From assembly GCF_021155775.2 (NCBI RefSeq), contig NC_060235.2, positions 15,897,193-15,961,192 on the forward strand: a stretch of DNA of 64,000 nt, given 5' to 3'. This DNA is from Neodiprion pinetum. Its lineage: Eukaryota > Arthropoda > Insecta > Hymenoptera > Diprionidae. Of this stretch, positions 40,570 to 53,127 are shown in pieces. The position numbers and the translations under genes are program-made. The stretch's first letter is position 1; each line of letters opens with the position of its first letter. The notes beneath the pieces were generated by a model that made no database searches, had not been told where the DNA came from, and saw nothing but the letters and a program-made list of their open reading frames with translations.

Positions 40570-43500
40570 TTATAGATTTAATGTAGCCAATAATTGATGA
40601 CCTGTTGCGACAATCAACGATTTTACATGGTCCGCATGACCTGCTCGACGACAAGCATCTGTGTAGCGCTTGTATGCTGCTTCATCCTCCTTTGGTAGAA
40701 CTCGGCAGAGTTCATCCAAAGGTAAAGTTTGTGCCAAATACGTCAGTGTGTCTGTAGAAATAACAAATGGATGATTGACATGAAGTGAGTATAGGATAGG
40801 TATCGAATACTAACTGAATTTTCTTGATTTACGTTTGCTATCAGATACTTTACCTTTCATTATTTGATCAAAGAAGCACTGTTGAGATTCCTGACCCTCG
40901 TCCAGCATTGAGATTTCATTTTGCAGCAATTGAATCAAACATTTCCACTCAGTTTCCTTGGTATATTTATCCTGTGGATTGAATGTGATAAGATTGAGAT
41001 TGAGGAAAAAAGTTAAACACATCTGAGTATTAGAGTGTTATTTTCATTTTCTTTCGCATCAAGAACAGATAAATTTAAATAGAGTTTGAGAAGTGATATC
41101 TTTTTTTCATGGTTTTCATAATTTAAGCAAACCTTTGCATACTGTAGTACAGCCTGTGGGTATTCTATCATAAGCATCCGTGTAACTATCTCATTGTCGG
41201 TTATGCATAGCGATTTTAATGCAAGATGGCCCTCGATTTCTTGGGTCTCCAAAAATTGCTTTACTTCTCGTATGCATTCGGCAGGTAGGTATCCACTGGC
41301 CAGTAAGGCTTGCAGTTTTGGTACTTCGCTACGAATTGATTTGAATACATCACACATATTGTTTATTTCTTCATGACGCTGTACTCTTTTACACTCTGTC
41401 GAGTAGGGGGGTAATTTATTAAGATACAAAGGCCGTTTATTGGCAAACAGGTACGCTTTTTCTTCATTTTGATTACAATCTGTAATGTTTTCTACTGTTT
41501 TGTATACTTTTGACTGTGTCAAGTTGCCCAGATATGATCTCACCAGGATTCGGAAGGCTTCCGCAATTGCAAAATCGTTTGCTGTCTCGGTTATCGAACA
41601 GCAAGACCGCTCCAACGATTTATCACCGTAGAAACATTGAAAGTATGTTTCTATAAAGAGCTGCAATGCTGCTGCCGCATCATGACCATCCCTCCCAACT
41701 CTAGATGGTAAATACTCTAAAAACACTTGCACAACTTGATGCAACGTTAGAATACCATCATCGATAAGCTGGGTCAGAACCTCGGCGAATATTCGTGTTT
41801 TCAGTTGCATCAAAATACCGGAGAATTCCGAGAAGGTTGGCACAGCTCGGCTCCGTTTTTTCAAAGCAGTTGAATCGAACAGAAGGTGCCAATGCTCGAG
41901 GACCATCTTCTCAACGAAAACTTCTGATATTGGTGCCAATACTTCCTTGGCCACTTCTTGTTTCTCTGACTGCAGGTACAGCAGCACGGTTGCCAATCTT
42001 GCGCAGTCGCTAGATACCTGTTTCGATAAAACATTAATCAATTTGTCAGTCGCGTATTCTCTCAATATCGAACTTCTCAGTATCAAAATTGACAATTCTT
42101 CGACACTTTCTGAACTTAATAAGTCTACTACATTGTGAGTTTGAAAAAGGGCATCCGCTTCGGGTCCGCTTCTCATGTTTGCTAAGCTTTCACTCAGATA
42201 TCTGACCAAACCAGGAGCATTGGCTGTTGATTTCCTTGAAATAATCTCTGCAGTTCTTATCTGGGACATTCTGTAATAAGGAATACTCAATTCCCATTCT
42301 GTTGGTAAATCAGAATTGACATAGAAATCCCCCAACAAGGCGCACGACTGGCTGTATAAGCTCTCTATCCTAGAATCCGGGACATCTTGACTAATATTTG
42401 ACGTATCCGTAATGGATGTACCAGTAAATCGCTTAACTTCTTTAGACAATCTCAGTATTGTGTGTGCTTCGCCGAGCAGGTGCCTGTACGTAATTGGGCT
42501 GGAGTTTTTGTGATGTTTAGCAGTGTTCAAAAAATCCAAGTACAAATTTTCAGAGCTTGGTAAATTCAAAGAGTACAAAGTCCAGGAGTTTTCTGCTCTG
42601 GCTAGAAGAACGAGACAACTACTGGTATACAATAAGTTTTGCATTCCCAAAAATGGGTGCAGGCCAATCAGGCAGACAGGCTCCGATACACTGGGGCATG
42701 AGATTTTGTAGTTATCGATGTAGTTTAAACTTCTAGCTATGTGGTGGGACAACCGTAAAGTATAGGACTCGAGTCCAGCTTCGGTGAGCGCGTGAAGGAC
42801 AGTGTTTTCCAAAGCAATATGACGAACGGGTGCAGTGAATGGATAGGTTGTCAAGCAAGTCGGGTTGGAATCCTCACAGTTTGTTGCCGCAAAGTGGTAG
42901 ACATATCCCTCTTGAGTGGTACAGATAATACATGTAATACCATGAAGATATTTAAACTTATCGGACCTGAGTATAGACTTCTTTAAGCAGAGACTGTTAC
43001 ACTCCCTTTTCAGGTACAGAGGTTTTAATTCAAGACAAGTAAATATCTCTGACTCCCCATCATAGTTCGAGTTCTTGGGTTGGTTCGATATTTTTATACG
43101 GAGTAAATTTTTCACTGCATAATTTTCTGACCAACCGTCGTCCGGTGATGTTGTTTTTATCACAACGTCCATGTTGCTTGGATTCAATATAAACGGATTC
43201 AAGGTGTGTCCAGGACTTGCTCTCTCCAAGCTTATAGACGGTAGATTAACGGTAAATGGAAGTGAATTCGTTTCCACGATGCCCCGTGATGCTAGCCTTT
43301 GTAATTCATTGTGTTCGTTGCATACCAATCTTTCCCAATCTATGTACGGGTTGGAAATAATTTTGGATCGTACCTTGTTAGGACCCAGTCTAGAGCGGAG
43401 TAATTTATTGTTATTCAAGTTCTGGTCTACATTCACTTTTGTGCTATCCCGAGGGGATGATTTTAATCTAGAATCGCTAGTTACCAGAGAATTCAAATCA

Positions 43501-44372
43501 AGGCTAACAGCACCGGATTGTTCATGCCCTTTATAAGTAGTTTTGAAATTTAAATTCTCAATTGAACGAGGAGATGAATCCTGTTGTCCGGAACTTGATG
43601 TCTTCTCAGTTTTATCCAGTGAAGAAAAATTTGTAGATATCGAAGTTTTGTCAACTGAAGACGAATTCGTTGAGGCAATAGAACTGAGCTGATCAATGTC
43701 ATCGTACATCGGATTCGTTAGGCGAAAGGCGAGGAAGTGCGTTGAATTCAATATGCAAATGAAATCTTCTGTGATTTCCATTCGAGTAGGAGAAAAACTG
43801 AAGCCCAAAGACCAAGGCCTTGCCTCAAAGTCTATAAATTTTAATTTCGAAGTTTGCTGAGTCTCTACCTTAAACTCGTGAAGAATAGCGCTACAGCCAA
43901 TTGCAACAAGTAGGTTTCCTGTCATCTGACAGCATGCTATAACCGTTGGCTGACCGTTGAGAGGCAATTCTATCATCTCCAGACTATTCATAGGACGGTT
44001 TAAGCTCGGTGTTACTCTGCCTGCTATTCTTGCTCGCATGGCATGTCCTTGACTTTCTACTAGTGCCCAATTAACGTAAACTCTTACAAAGTAGCTAGTC
44101 GTAAGACCATCTCTTGATATTTTTGATTCCAGAGTTGCGACGTAATCGCCTGTTGTGCAGTGGAGGATTTGACATACCAAATCGACGGTTGGAAATACTG
44201 TGAGAAGTTTCAGGTCAGACGTTTTGAGATCATGAACCTCGACGCAATGGGTTGGTAATGCCAACAACAATAATTCTCCGTGAAGATTACATGCTACACA
44301 CGATGCAGTGGGCTCTTCTATTGTGGCCACGTTCTGGCTCAAAAAATTATGCACTGGAATCACACGTACCAT
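40570..44372 (-). CDS. HPS3: Hermansky-Pudlak syndrome 3 protein homologue (BLOC-2 subunit)
   Basis: A cytosolic subunit of BLOC-2, which with HPS5 and HPS6 directs cargo to lysosome-related organelles such as pigment granules. Exons on minus: 44372-41019, 40971-40854, 40751-40570, giving about 1217 residues (human about 1004). Regions matching the family: TTGDYVATLESK...FVRVYVNW (residues 74-102), LKFIDFEARPW, LGDFYVNSDL, LSIPYYRMSQIRTAEIISR, EYPQAVLQYAKVCL, and the C-terminal ALAQTLPLDELCRVLPKED-like block. The fly-independent extra length includes a Ser/Thr-rich low-complexity stretch at about residues 230-345. The very long first exon is striking. The first intron is only 47 nt and uses a poor donor (TGT then GTTTAA), chosen because only phase 0 keeps the frame; the second junction is conventional. 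HPS3 identity is strong, the exon 1/2 junction less so. Confidence 0.88.
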
Positions 44373-47300
44373 TTTTAATTCTGATGTGTTAATTATTCTT
44401 GGGAAATGGCTTCAGTTGATTTTGAATTACACTAAGCGTAACTTTTTGTCACAGATAAGATTGAGTAGATGGATTAAAAATTCGCTTTTGGGTGTGACTG
44501 AACTCCTTTTTTCGTTGTGGTGCGTCAGGTGTGTTATTAATTACTCGTGAGCACGGCTTGCATGACGTACAGAACTGGGAAGGGCTTAAACATCAGTTAA
44601 ATTGCGATCCGCGTAGTCTGTGTTTGTATTATTTTTTTGTAACTTCACAAGGTTATATTACCAGTTATTCTCTACAAAGGGGAGATTGCAGATCATCACG
44701 TTGAACTGAACACATGCCGTGAGAAATGCAGTTTTAAACATACAAATACGGAGATCCGAATTGAAATAATTTTCCATGCTGTTTTCATCGAGCTGTCAAG
44801 TGACGGATGGTTCCAAATCGTGACTGAGAACTGAGGCAAATGGGAAGCCGCAGAATTGAGAATCATCTGATGATAAAGAAAAACTACAGCATACGACATT
44901 ATCGTCAGAGCCGCAATGAGCCGCATTCTATTGGCGCAAATAAATTTGAGCATTCCGCACGTGCTCGTAGTTATACGGTACGAATTAATATAAATAAATG
45001 GCAAATATAAATCGTAACAACTTTTAAGCGTGTAAATAATAACTTTCGTTACGTGCATTTTCGACTTTTGAAGTAAACCAGCGGAACTAAACGTGAGACA
45101 CAACGCGTTTATAGAAAGAATTGAACGAATGCGAGGACAATACAGCGGTATTTCTGGCGGTAATTGAAATATACATCACTTGAAGTTTCTGGTGAAGCGC
45201 AGCCGTTGTGACTTATATTGACTCTTCTGATAATGCCTCAAATAAAGGATTCCGATAGAACAATTGGCGGTCATAGCTTGTGGTTATAATAGAGACAATA
45301 TTCTTATCACTTATTTCATGTCCATTTTTTTTAATATTGAACTTTGCAATATACTTTAGTTCTTTTTTTTTTTTTGCTACTGCTGACAGTATACTAATAT
45401 ATATCATCAAAACTCACAAGTGATTAATACGTTGCAAGAAAATCACTCCTGCAAGCTTATAAATTATAGATAAATTGTACGTTTTTGGGGTTGCTCTCCA
45501 CACTTTCAATGATTATAGTTTCGATAGCTCGCGAAATGGCATATCGAGTAATTAATGGTAAGATTGACTTTGCAAATATAATTTACAGGTATGTGCCATG
45601 TAGAAGATTATTCGAGTACGGATAACAGGTTTCGATTTGTATACGAACCTTTTTTTAAACTGCACATACAATTTGAATATCCTAACATGTTTCCTTCAAT
45701 GATCCACAAATTGTAAAGTTTAGGAGCGGACAGATAGGCAAAGACGCGTGGCCTGCGATCTTTTAGGTTCCAGGGATAGCGTGGGTCATTCAGCTTTTAT
45801 CACTAACTGTCTCGGCATGGAGAAGGCCGAAGGTAGATGCAACGATAGTATTTGGTAGTTCAGAAATGCGACGTATGCTAAATTGTGGAACACAAGTTTT
45901 AGCGATTGAGCGTTAATTTCATAGAGTGAAACTGAGCAAAACGGAGCCGAATATCCCACTAGATACGTAATTTATATTCAATCATTGACGTAATATCTTT
46001 GATAATCTTTACTCGAATAAAATTTTACACCAAGAACTGCTTGAATATTTAGATAATGGAACATTATCTTTTTTATTCTTATCGATACTTTTGCAAAATA
46101 TGCAGAATTGACCATTGACTTATCATTGTACATTTTGAATGAATCACAAAGCATCATTATGAAATTTATTTGATGATTCATTTGCTGGTTAGTGATTCAT
46201 AAGTGATAGGAATCTGTGTCTCCAATAGTTTGAAAGATGACGTTAATAATTATTAAATAGGCAGTTGCCATCTTAGATGCTGATATTTATACGAACCTTT
46301 TTTACCATGGTCACATTTCGCAGGGTAAAAGCTGTGTGAATCACAATGTGTAAATTTATTACTGACTGCCACAGGATGATTGGATATGAATGATTCAGGA
46401 AGATATCAGGATTAATGTAGGGATCTCCGAGTACCAGTGTGGAGCAATCCTGTGAAATTTGTGTACCATATTAGATGCTAGGAAGTAAAAAATGCACGTT
46501 ATAATTACGTGTGTCTAATTGGCTACGACGGAGTTGAGATATCACACGCGATGGCTTTTCTATAAATTAATAGCTGTTTACTCCAATGTGTCATTAAATT
46601 GTTATTCTGACGTGACAACTGATATTTATTTACTCTCAGGTTTTACTTACGATAATTAATTACAGGATTTACAGTTAAAAAAATACCCACTAATCAAAAA
46701 AATATACAAAACTTCTAAACTCGAATTAGACCTTCGCGTTACCATCGAATATTTTGATTCAATTGTGCGATACTAATGGATATTAAAGCAATCGACGATA
46801 GAAAAAACCAATTCCAGTAGACAGTATCTCTAGGAATAGAGAAAAATCACATCCGTTCCTTCACCATCTATTCACTTATCACATAATGATGTGTTTCGTA
46901 TTCAAGTATCACTGTACTTCAACAAAGAATTTAATTTTGCATCGGATATTTGAAACAAATTTCGCATGATTCTAATTTCCATTTTAACATCTCAGAATAT
47001 GAACACATCAATACAAATTATGATGATACGTCAAATGCCATAATGCGAGTCAATGGTCAGATGTACTTCGTAAATTTGCATTTTGTTCAAAGTATAAGTC
47101 CGAACTGTAAGGAATGCCTTTATCCGAGATAAATTAAAGTGTAATGGGAAATGGTAAATCGATAAATGAAGGCTTTGAAAAACTGAAAGAGATTAATATG
47201 AAAAACGTAACGAAAAAGTGCTGGATTGCGAGATTTTACAGTGGTTTTAGAATTATTTCTAGACACATTTCAATAAAATTATTCCTTCGAATATACTTGT

Positions 47301-47537
47301 CAATATCGATAGATATATTTCAATACAAGCACTTGATCGTCTTCAATGTTCAAATATAAAACCTTCAAGCGGATAAGTTTTCAAGTATACATATTACTAG
47401 CTACTGACCCTATAAAGTATATTCCTTCGTAGTATTCCGACGTATTTGGTATCCAATACACTTTTCCATATTGTACTATTAGCGCTCATGATCTCTCATA
47501 ACAGTAGTAGCACATAAAAAAAAACCGTGTGTAAGGA
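44373..47537. other. Region between HPS3 and dymeclin
   Basis: The HPS3 promoter and leader lie at the left edge and the dymeclin 3' untranslated region at the right. An open frame with a membrane-helix-like segment at 44696-45103 on minus is listed separately. The rest shows nothing recognisable. Confidence 0.45.
44696..45103 (-). CDS. Possible small membrane-protein ORF or first exon
   Basis: An open frame of 135 codons with no family I recognise. An internal Met begins MLKFICANRMRLIAALTIMS followed by YAVVFLYHQMIL: basic residues before an 18-20 residue hydrophobic span, the layout of a type II signal anchor such as in Golgi glycosyltransferases. A GTATGT donor within the frame near 44745 would allow splicing on. 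It sits upstream of HPS3 on the same strand and may be only the HPS3 promoter or 5' leader. Chance is a real alternative. Confidence 0.2.
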   Translation of the reverse strand: MCLTFSSAGLLQKSKMHVTKVIIYTLKSCYDLYLPFIYINSYRITTSTCGMLKFICANRMRLIAALTIMSYAVVFLYHQMILNSAASHLPQFSVTIWNHPSLDSSMKTAWKIISIRISVFVCLKLHFSRHVFSST

Positions 47538-50500
47538 TCAGCAAACGACGATTGTCGTCTGTTCGCTGCTGTTGGATGAAAATAATTTAATACTTTCAGC
47601 AGTCCAATGCAGTAACGCTCCTTGGCAAACAACACTCCACACGTACGGAATGAAAAATTCTTCTGGTTGTTCCTCTTCCACGTACTTAAACTTCAATTCC
47701 GGAAATTTCTAAAAAAAAGTATGGCCGAAGAATAATCATACCATATTATACATTGGAGCAATGATGTAAATATTAGATGGTCTCTCAAATTTACCCTCAT
47801 TCGGTCTTTCGGCCATTGAGTAGCCCCTTGTTCTATGGTTGCTAACACCTGACTAACGCCAATATGCGACTGATCTCTTTGTTCTAATTTGTAAGAGAAA
47901 AAGTTGATCACCTATAAGAGAACGGAAAGACGAAATCGATTGTTTAGTCAACAATTTGAAAATGAGAAGAGATTTATAAACTTTATATAACAATCATATT
48001 CATAAAAACTTACAGAGTCTATATTTTGAACGATATCTTGAAAGGCTGAATGCATTCGGAAAGGTTGAAATACATCCTTTTTGTAAAGAAGAGTATAGAC
48101 GACATTAGGATTGTGAGAAAGCTGGTACGTTAAACAACTGTTTATAATTTCTAACACCATTCTCAGTACTTCTTCAAGAACTGTCAAGTCTTGAATCTGA
48201 AAAATCATTACAGTACAACTGGTTGTATTTTCCAGATTTAATATATGGCATAGAAGTGAGTTATCATATTTCTCATTGATGTGTTACTTGCCATGTCCGA
48301 ACTGACTACATTTCCATTCACGTTCACAACAGCGCTGTCAGCATTTCCCGATTGCATATGTATATTTGATTCCAGTCTTGCATATTTTTTTGCCAGTGTT
48401 TCGAATAAGCTTAATAACCTCTGACTAACATACGGATGCAAGGACCTGAACTGAGCTGACATGTTGGCCAAAGCCGCCAAACAATTAGTATGAAGATATT
48501 TGTCCTAATAAGTGTTTAAATTACTTGAGTTTCTTACAAGTATTCGCAATTACTTATTACAAGAAATGATCTAGGTAAGAATGATTATATTATCTATTTG
48601 AAATTAATAACTCACTCTCATTTTCAGCATATTGTATTGTATGGTTCGAATGACTACTAGAACCAACAATCCTCCTAGTGAAATTTCACTTATAGATCGC
48701 TCCGTATACCACGTCACACCTCTCAACATCTAAGTACATAACCCAAGTATTAATATCGAGAACAGAATCGCAATGAAAAATACATTCATTATTTAAATAT
48801 ACTCACAATTTCATGTACGTTTTTGTTAAATGTATCATCTTCGCTGAGTATTAGCAAAATTATTAAGGACATGTATATGTGATGAGATGTGTTATCAGGG
48901 GCATGATACAATATTTGTAGTATCGGTATCACCTAGAAAAAGGTTTATTAAACATTACTTTTCGTTAATAATGTTATGGTACTAACAATGAAGTTGAAAG
49001 CATTTCCAATAAATGTTTTACATTATTTATGCTCACCAGTAACTGTATGTCTGCCCTTTTCATAATATATGCTTTAACTGTTGGATTTCGATGCAACAAC
49101 ATGTAAAGTAGCAACGTTGTTTCATCCGTATTCGGAACTTTGCAAATAGTAGTATACAACTCATCTAGATTAAATTTAAAGGACATTGCTGCTTTCGCCG
49201 GTGTCACAGTACAGTCATCTACTAAGAAAAAATGTTAATTTGATGAATTGGTAGTGGAATTTTTTTGATAATTTATTCAAATGAAATACCTTGAGAGTCT
49301 GTGAAAGTATATAATGCATCTCTGTATGGATTATGAGTTGCCGTACAGTGGTTTGTGAGAACCAACAGTAACAGAAGCGATTGACTAGCAAGTGGAGTTT
49401 CTGTATCACGTTGTCGTTCCTCATCCTCCGTCGTACCAACATTCGAAACTTGTACGTTTTTTGAATTTTTTGCCATGCCCATTGTGATAACATTCCATAA
49501 GCCAGCTAAAATGTGTTTTCTTACTACACCTGATGGTCAATACTTGTTTCAGATTAGTGTTGTATAACATAGTTGCATAGATACTAGTGTTAGCCTTTCC
49601 CCAAATTTATAATAAAGTGATGAAATTCCTCCTCTAAAATCGAACTTATTATTCTGTAATTTACCTGCAATACTTAGGACTAATCCTCCTCCATTTTGCT
49701 GTGTAAGCAAACCAGGAGGTGCATGATCTTGTCGAACAAAATTATGCAAAAGAGTATAGACCATTATTGAGGCATGCGCGCTTTGATCCTCATGCATAGC
49801 TATTTTGTATACACTACTGTATTCTGCTGGAGTTTGGGAAAATAACTGTACAGATAATAATACTAGCAAGCAGTTTACTGCTTCTAGGTGTACGACATAC
49901 GTAAATTCCCTGAGAAAGAAAATATACATGAAATCAACTTCAAGTATACAGAATATTCCTATTTGTGTATGGTAATTGTACAGTCAAGAAAGTTACACCA
50001 CAAAATCCACTGAAAACTACTCACGATAAGGGTACATCGATAATAGTTTCTACCAAGGCCTCGAAGAACGATTCAAGCCTAGAAACTGAACTTTCAGGTG
50101 CATTAGTCCGCTGCGGCATAGATTCGACATGCCGAATCATTTCCTCCTCTCCGACCGTTTCCAATAAATATTTTAGTACACATCGTATTGCAAAGAGTGC
50201 ATTGTACGTTTGCCAAGCAAACATTATGCTGCGTTAAAAAAGAATGATTGCAGGTGTGAGGTAAGGTATAATTGCGAAAACGTAAAGAACAATCTTTGAG
50301 TAAACTTTGATGGAAACTCTTTGAAAATGTAGTGACTTTTTGTTTTCTATTCTCACTTTTGGTCCTGAGAAGCAGCAAGCAATTCCGTAGTTCGTTGTAA
50401 AAATACTTGTATGAGACTGCCAAAGTTTCCTGTGTTGAGGTTATTGGCAAGTAACTGCTGACACGTTGTGTCCAGCCTTGAATCGAGTTCAATTTGATCA

Positions 50501-50643
50501 TTTCTAGTCACCGGGGGACGGATGTTGTATGATAAAAATCTATTCCAGAATTGATCACTCGGGGAAATAGATTCTTTTCCAGAAAATTTAATGAGGAATT
50601 TGTTTTTGGAGAGGTCCTCGTATCGACTTGGTGTCGTACCCAT
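47538..50643 (-). CDS. DYM: Dymeclin
   Basis: A peripheral Golgi protein needed for Golgi organisation and secretory traffic; human loss causes Dyggve-Melchior-Clausen dysplasia. Eleven coding exons on minus: 50643-50357, 50228-50025, 49909-49665, 49505-49290, 49221-49037, 48932-48807, 48729-48616, 48504-48292, 48196-48014, 47911-47795, 47708-47538; total 686 residues (human 669). Phases all join. The N-terminus MGTTPSR keeps the myristoylatable Gly2. Landmarks: ESISPSDQFWNRFLSY, IMFAWQTYNALFAIRC, TPLASQSLLLLLVL, ATHNPYRDALYTF, CLAALANMSAQFRSLHPY, RMVLEIINSCLTYQLSHNPN, FQDIVQNIDSV, and the C-terminal KFPELKFKYVEEEQPEEFFI. A noncoding 5' exon likely ends at 50762, with a 99-bp leader intron to 50663. 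Intron 8 appears to use a GC donor (ATG then GCAAGT). Identity is certain. Confidence 0.96.
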
Positions 50644-50761
50644 TGCTTCACTCGTAGCTCACCTAAAATAGTATGAGAATGTAATGATATTCAACAGGTA
50701 GATATGCCAGCAAGTAAGAAAACTGCGATGCGTCATCATCACTTAACTTACAGTAACTTAC

Positions 50762-50930
50762 CTTTCGAAGGCAATTATCTCTGCAAATCGTAAGTCTCGT
50801 GTGCATGGCAATGCTGCTCGAGCTTATGCCACTATTTAGAGGCTCAATATGTTTCGAGACGTTTTCTCAAAACATTTCAATGGCCGATGGTTTTTTGAAA
50901 CGATGTCTACGCTGCAAGAAGCTGTGTGAT
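50762..50930 (-). promoter_or_regulatory. Dymeclin 5' untranslated exon and promoter area
   Basis: On minus, a strong donor CTTCGAAAG then GTAAGTTAC (exon edge 50762) pairs with the acceptor ACTATTTTAG ending at 50663, just before GTGAGCTACGAGTGAAGCA and the ATG at 50643. The exon's outer edge is not visible; about 50.85-50.93 kb is a guess. Confidence 0.45.
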
Positions 50931-53124
50931 CAGTAAGAATGCTGTTGTATGTAAGTAATTTTCACATTCACAGCATGCAAGTGATGGGTAAATTAGAATT
51001 AAAGCAACGCTCAAAGCTGTATGAATGGTGGTGAAATTTTCTAACAAACAGCGTAGCAATATGTGCTTGCAAATAGATCAAAGTGATCGATCATTTGTTA
51101 GTGAACAAATGATTCATAAATTTCCATTGAGTGTAGGAGATAACAAATTGCAGGCCAGTGTGAGAAAGACTGAGGAAAATGTGTAGGTTAAAAATAAGTA
51201 ACCTATACGGACTTGACGAATAAACATTACTATCTTGAAATACCGAATGTTAATTCCAATTCAGCGACGATAAATCCAATATGTATCGATCATATGCCGT
51301 CTCGTTTTTAGGCAATAATGGTGACCCTATTTATAAACCACTTACAAAATAACATCAATCAGGAGGAACATTTAATACGCAGGGCATGACAGACAGTAGA
51401 CAGCAGGAGTAGTACGGTTAAAAAAAAACTTGACAACTCACAACAGTGCCGTCAGATCCGATCACGATCCGATCGATATTCGAGATATACCGCAGTAAAA
51501 AGCAATTCGAGAGAAATCGACAAAATTCGCGGTCGCACGGTGGTCGCTAGTCGTCGAACCCACGGTCTTACATACAGGTCCTGCGACTCTGAGTTTCGAC
51601 GTGGACCTCTTAACGTGTCAAGCCGCTAGCATCGCTGCGATCGAGGGATGCCCGGTGCGACAAGGATGACGATGGTCGCGCTCGCGCGTCACATGGGCGT
51701 GGAATCCTAACCCATAAATTTTATTTACATATTATAAGACGTGTCAAAGGCTTATTCAAACATTGTAGGTTATGTTGATGCATCCCTCGATCGCAGCTCC
51801 ATCTGGATTTTTCTTCAACAGAGGAGCCACTCTCTACCATTGGAATTCTATTGAGTCGCAAGACCTGTATGTAAGACCGTGGTCGAACCACTTCACAACT
51901 CATATAGGCCATGAATCGCGCTACACAACGCGGTGCCATATGAAACAGCGGAATCGTCAAGCAGTTTGTTGGCATGTGTACTTCTTTAATTATTAATAAA
52001 ATCATATCTAGCAAATGAAACAAATTAATTAAGTTGAACTTGGCCTATCGTTAGTGATTAAACATATAATTGCTTTTCTAAAAATTTAGATTAACAATTA
52101 AAATACTAGTTTTCGTATCATTCGTACAAACGTGCTCTTTAGTAATTGATAATCTAGAAGTCTTATTATCATGGACCTTCAGCGTTGTTGCGTCTAATAG
52201 TGTAAATTAGGAGTGTAGAGTACTACAATTATATATATACTCTTGAATTATTTGTAGTAGTATTGATTAGTATTCACAAAACTGATCAACTGCCCGTATT
52301 AGAGTAAGCAAAACACACAAATTACAAAGGATCATCCTAATAACGTAAGAAGGGATACTACGGTTATTTACAACTAAATATTACCGAACACCCTGTATAT
52401 AGTAAAATAATTACATTTTTCGCCGAGGTAGTCTTCCACAGACTATTTCATAATTTATGTAAATCTTTTTCATTCGATTTAATGCGTGAAAAGATGTATA
52501 AAGACTGCCAGTCTAATGCTAGTGTTTTGCATTACTACAAAACTCGGAATACGGATTGTGATTGGATTGTGTTCCGAAACCGATACACAGCATCTGGTGA
52601 GAGAAGCTGTTGTAATTTCGACCTTAGAATCCCTAACTTACCGACAATTGAGCTACTTTTCCACTTCAGGTTGGCAAATCTTTCCGTTCGAATCTCCCGG
52701 GAAGTCATCGTCGCGTGTGTCTAACTTCATACGTTAACTGAAAATATGTGTATCGGCTTCGGAACACTGTGACGTCGAACGGTACCTGGTGGAAATTTCC
52801 AGATGTTAGACACCGGAATCGTTCACACAACTACAGTTAGACTCACATCAGTAGTTTGGGTCACCAATTACCGATAAAGTATTGAAATACACCGGACAAC
52901 GGGCATTCTGTCGCTCTAATCGAACGAACCGAGGAAGGAGTAATTATTGGATAAAAGATTTAATTAATTGGCTTACCTTTTGAGAATAATCTGGATATGA
53001 TAACTTGCAGCGTAGATTGGTGAGAGGATTTAACGGAATGACTGATTTTAATATATTTGGATACTTTGATTAACTTGGATTTATTTTATAAGTTCAATAT
53101 TTCAAGTCACAAAAACGGAGTTAC
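50931..53124. other. Region between dymeclin and the transposon
   Basis: No recognisable gene. It includes an imperfect inverted duplication of about 110-120 bp arms (51555-51890). An ACACCCTGTATAT motif near 52389 resembles ends of some insect mariner elements, but no partner end was found. Confidence 0.4.
51555..51893. repeat. Imperfect inverted duplication
   Basis: The left arm (about 51555-51655: CACGGTCTTACATACAGGTC, CTGCGACTC, ending GCTGCGATCGAGGGATGC) recurs inverted at about 51777-51893 (GCATCCCTCGATCGCAGCTC ... GAGTCGCAAGACCTGTATGTAAGACCGTGG). The ends of each arm match closely while the middle differs. The right arm is open on minus for about 100 codons. The spacer is CpG-rich. 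Origin unknown. Confidence 0.6.
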
Positions 53125-53127
53125 TTA

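Noticed and set aside
41194..43536. Several plus-strand frames of 60-121 codons opposite HPS3
   Set aside because: They are antisense shadows of the long HPS3 exon.
52389..52402. ACACCCTGTATAT, resembling a mariner end
   Set aside because: No opposing end or TA-bounded element could be found within several kb.
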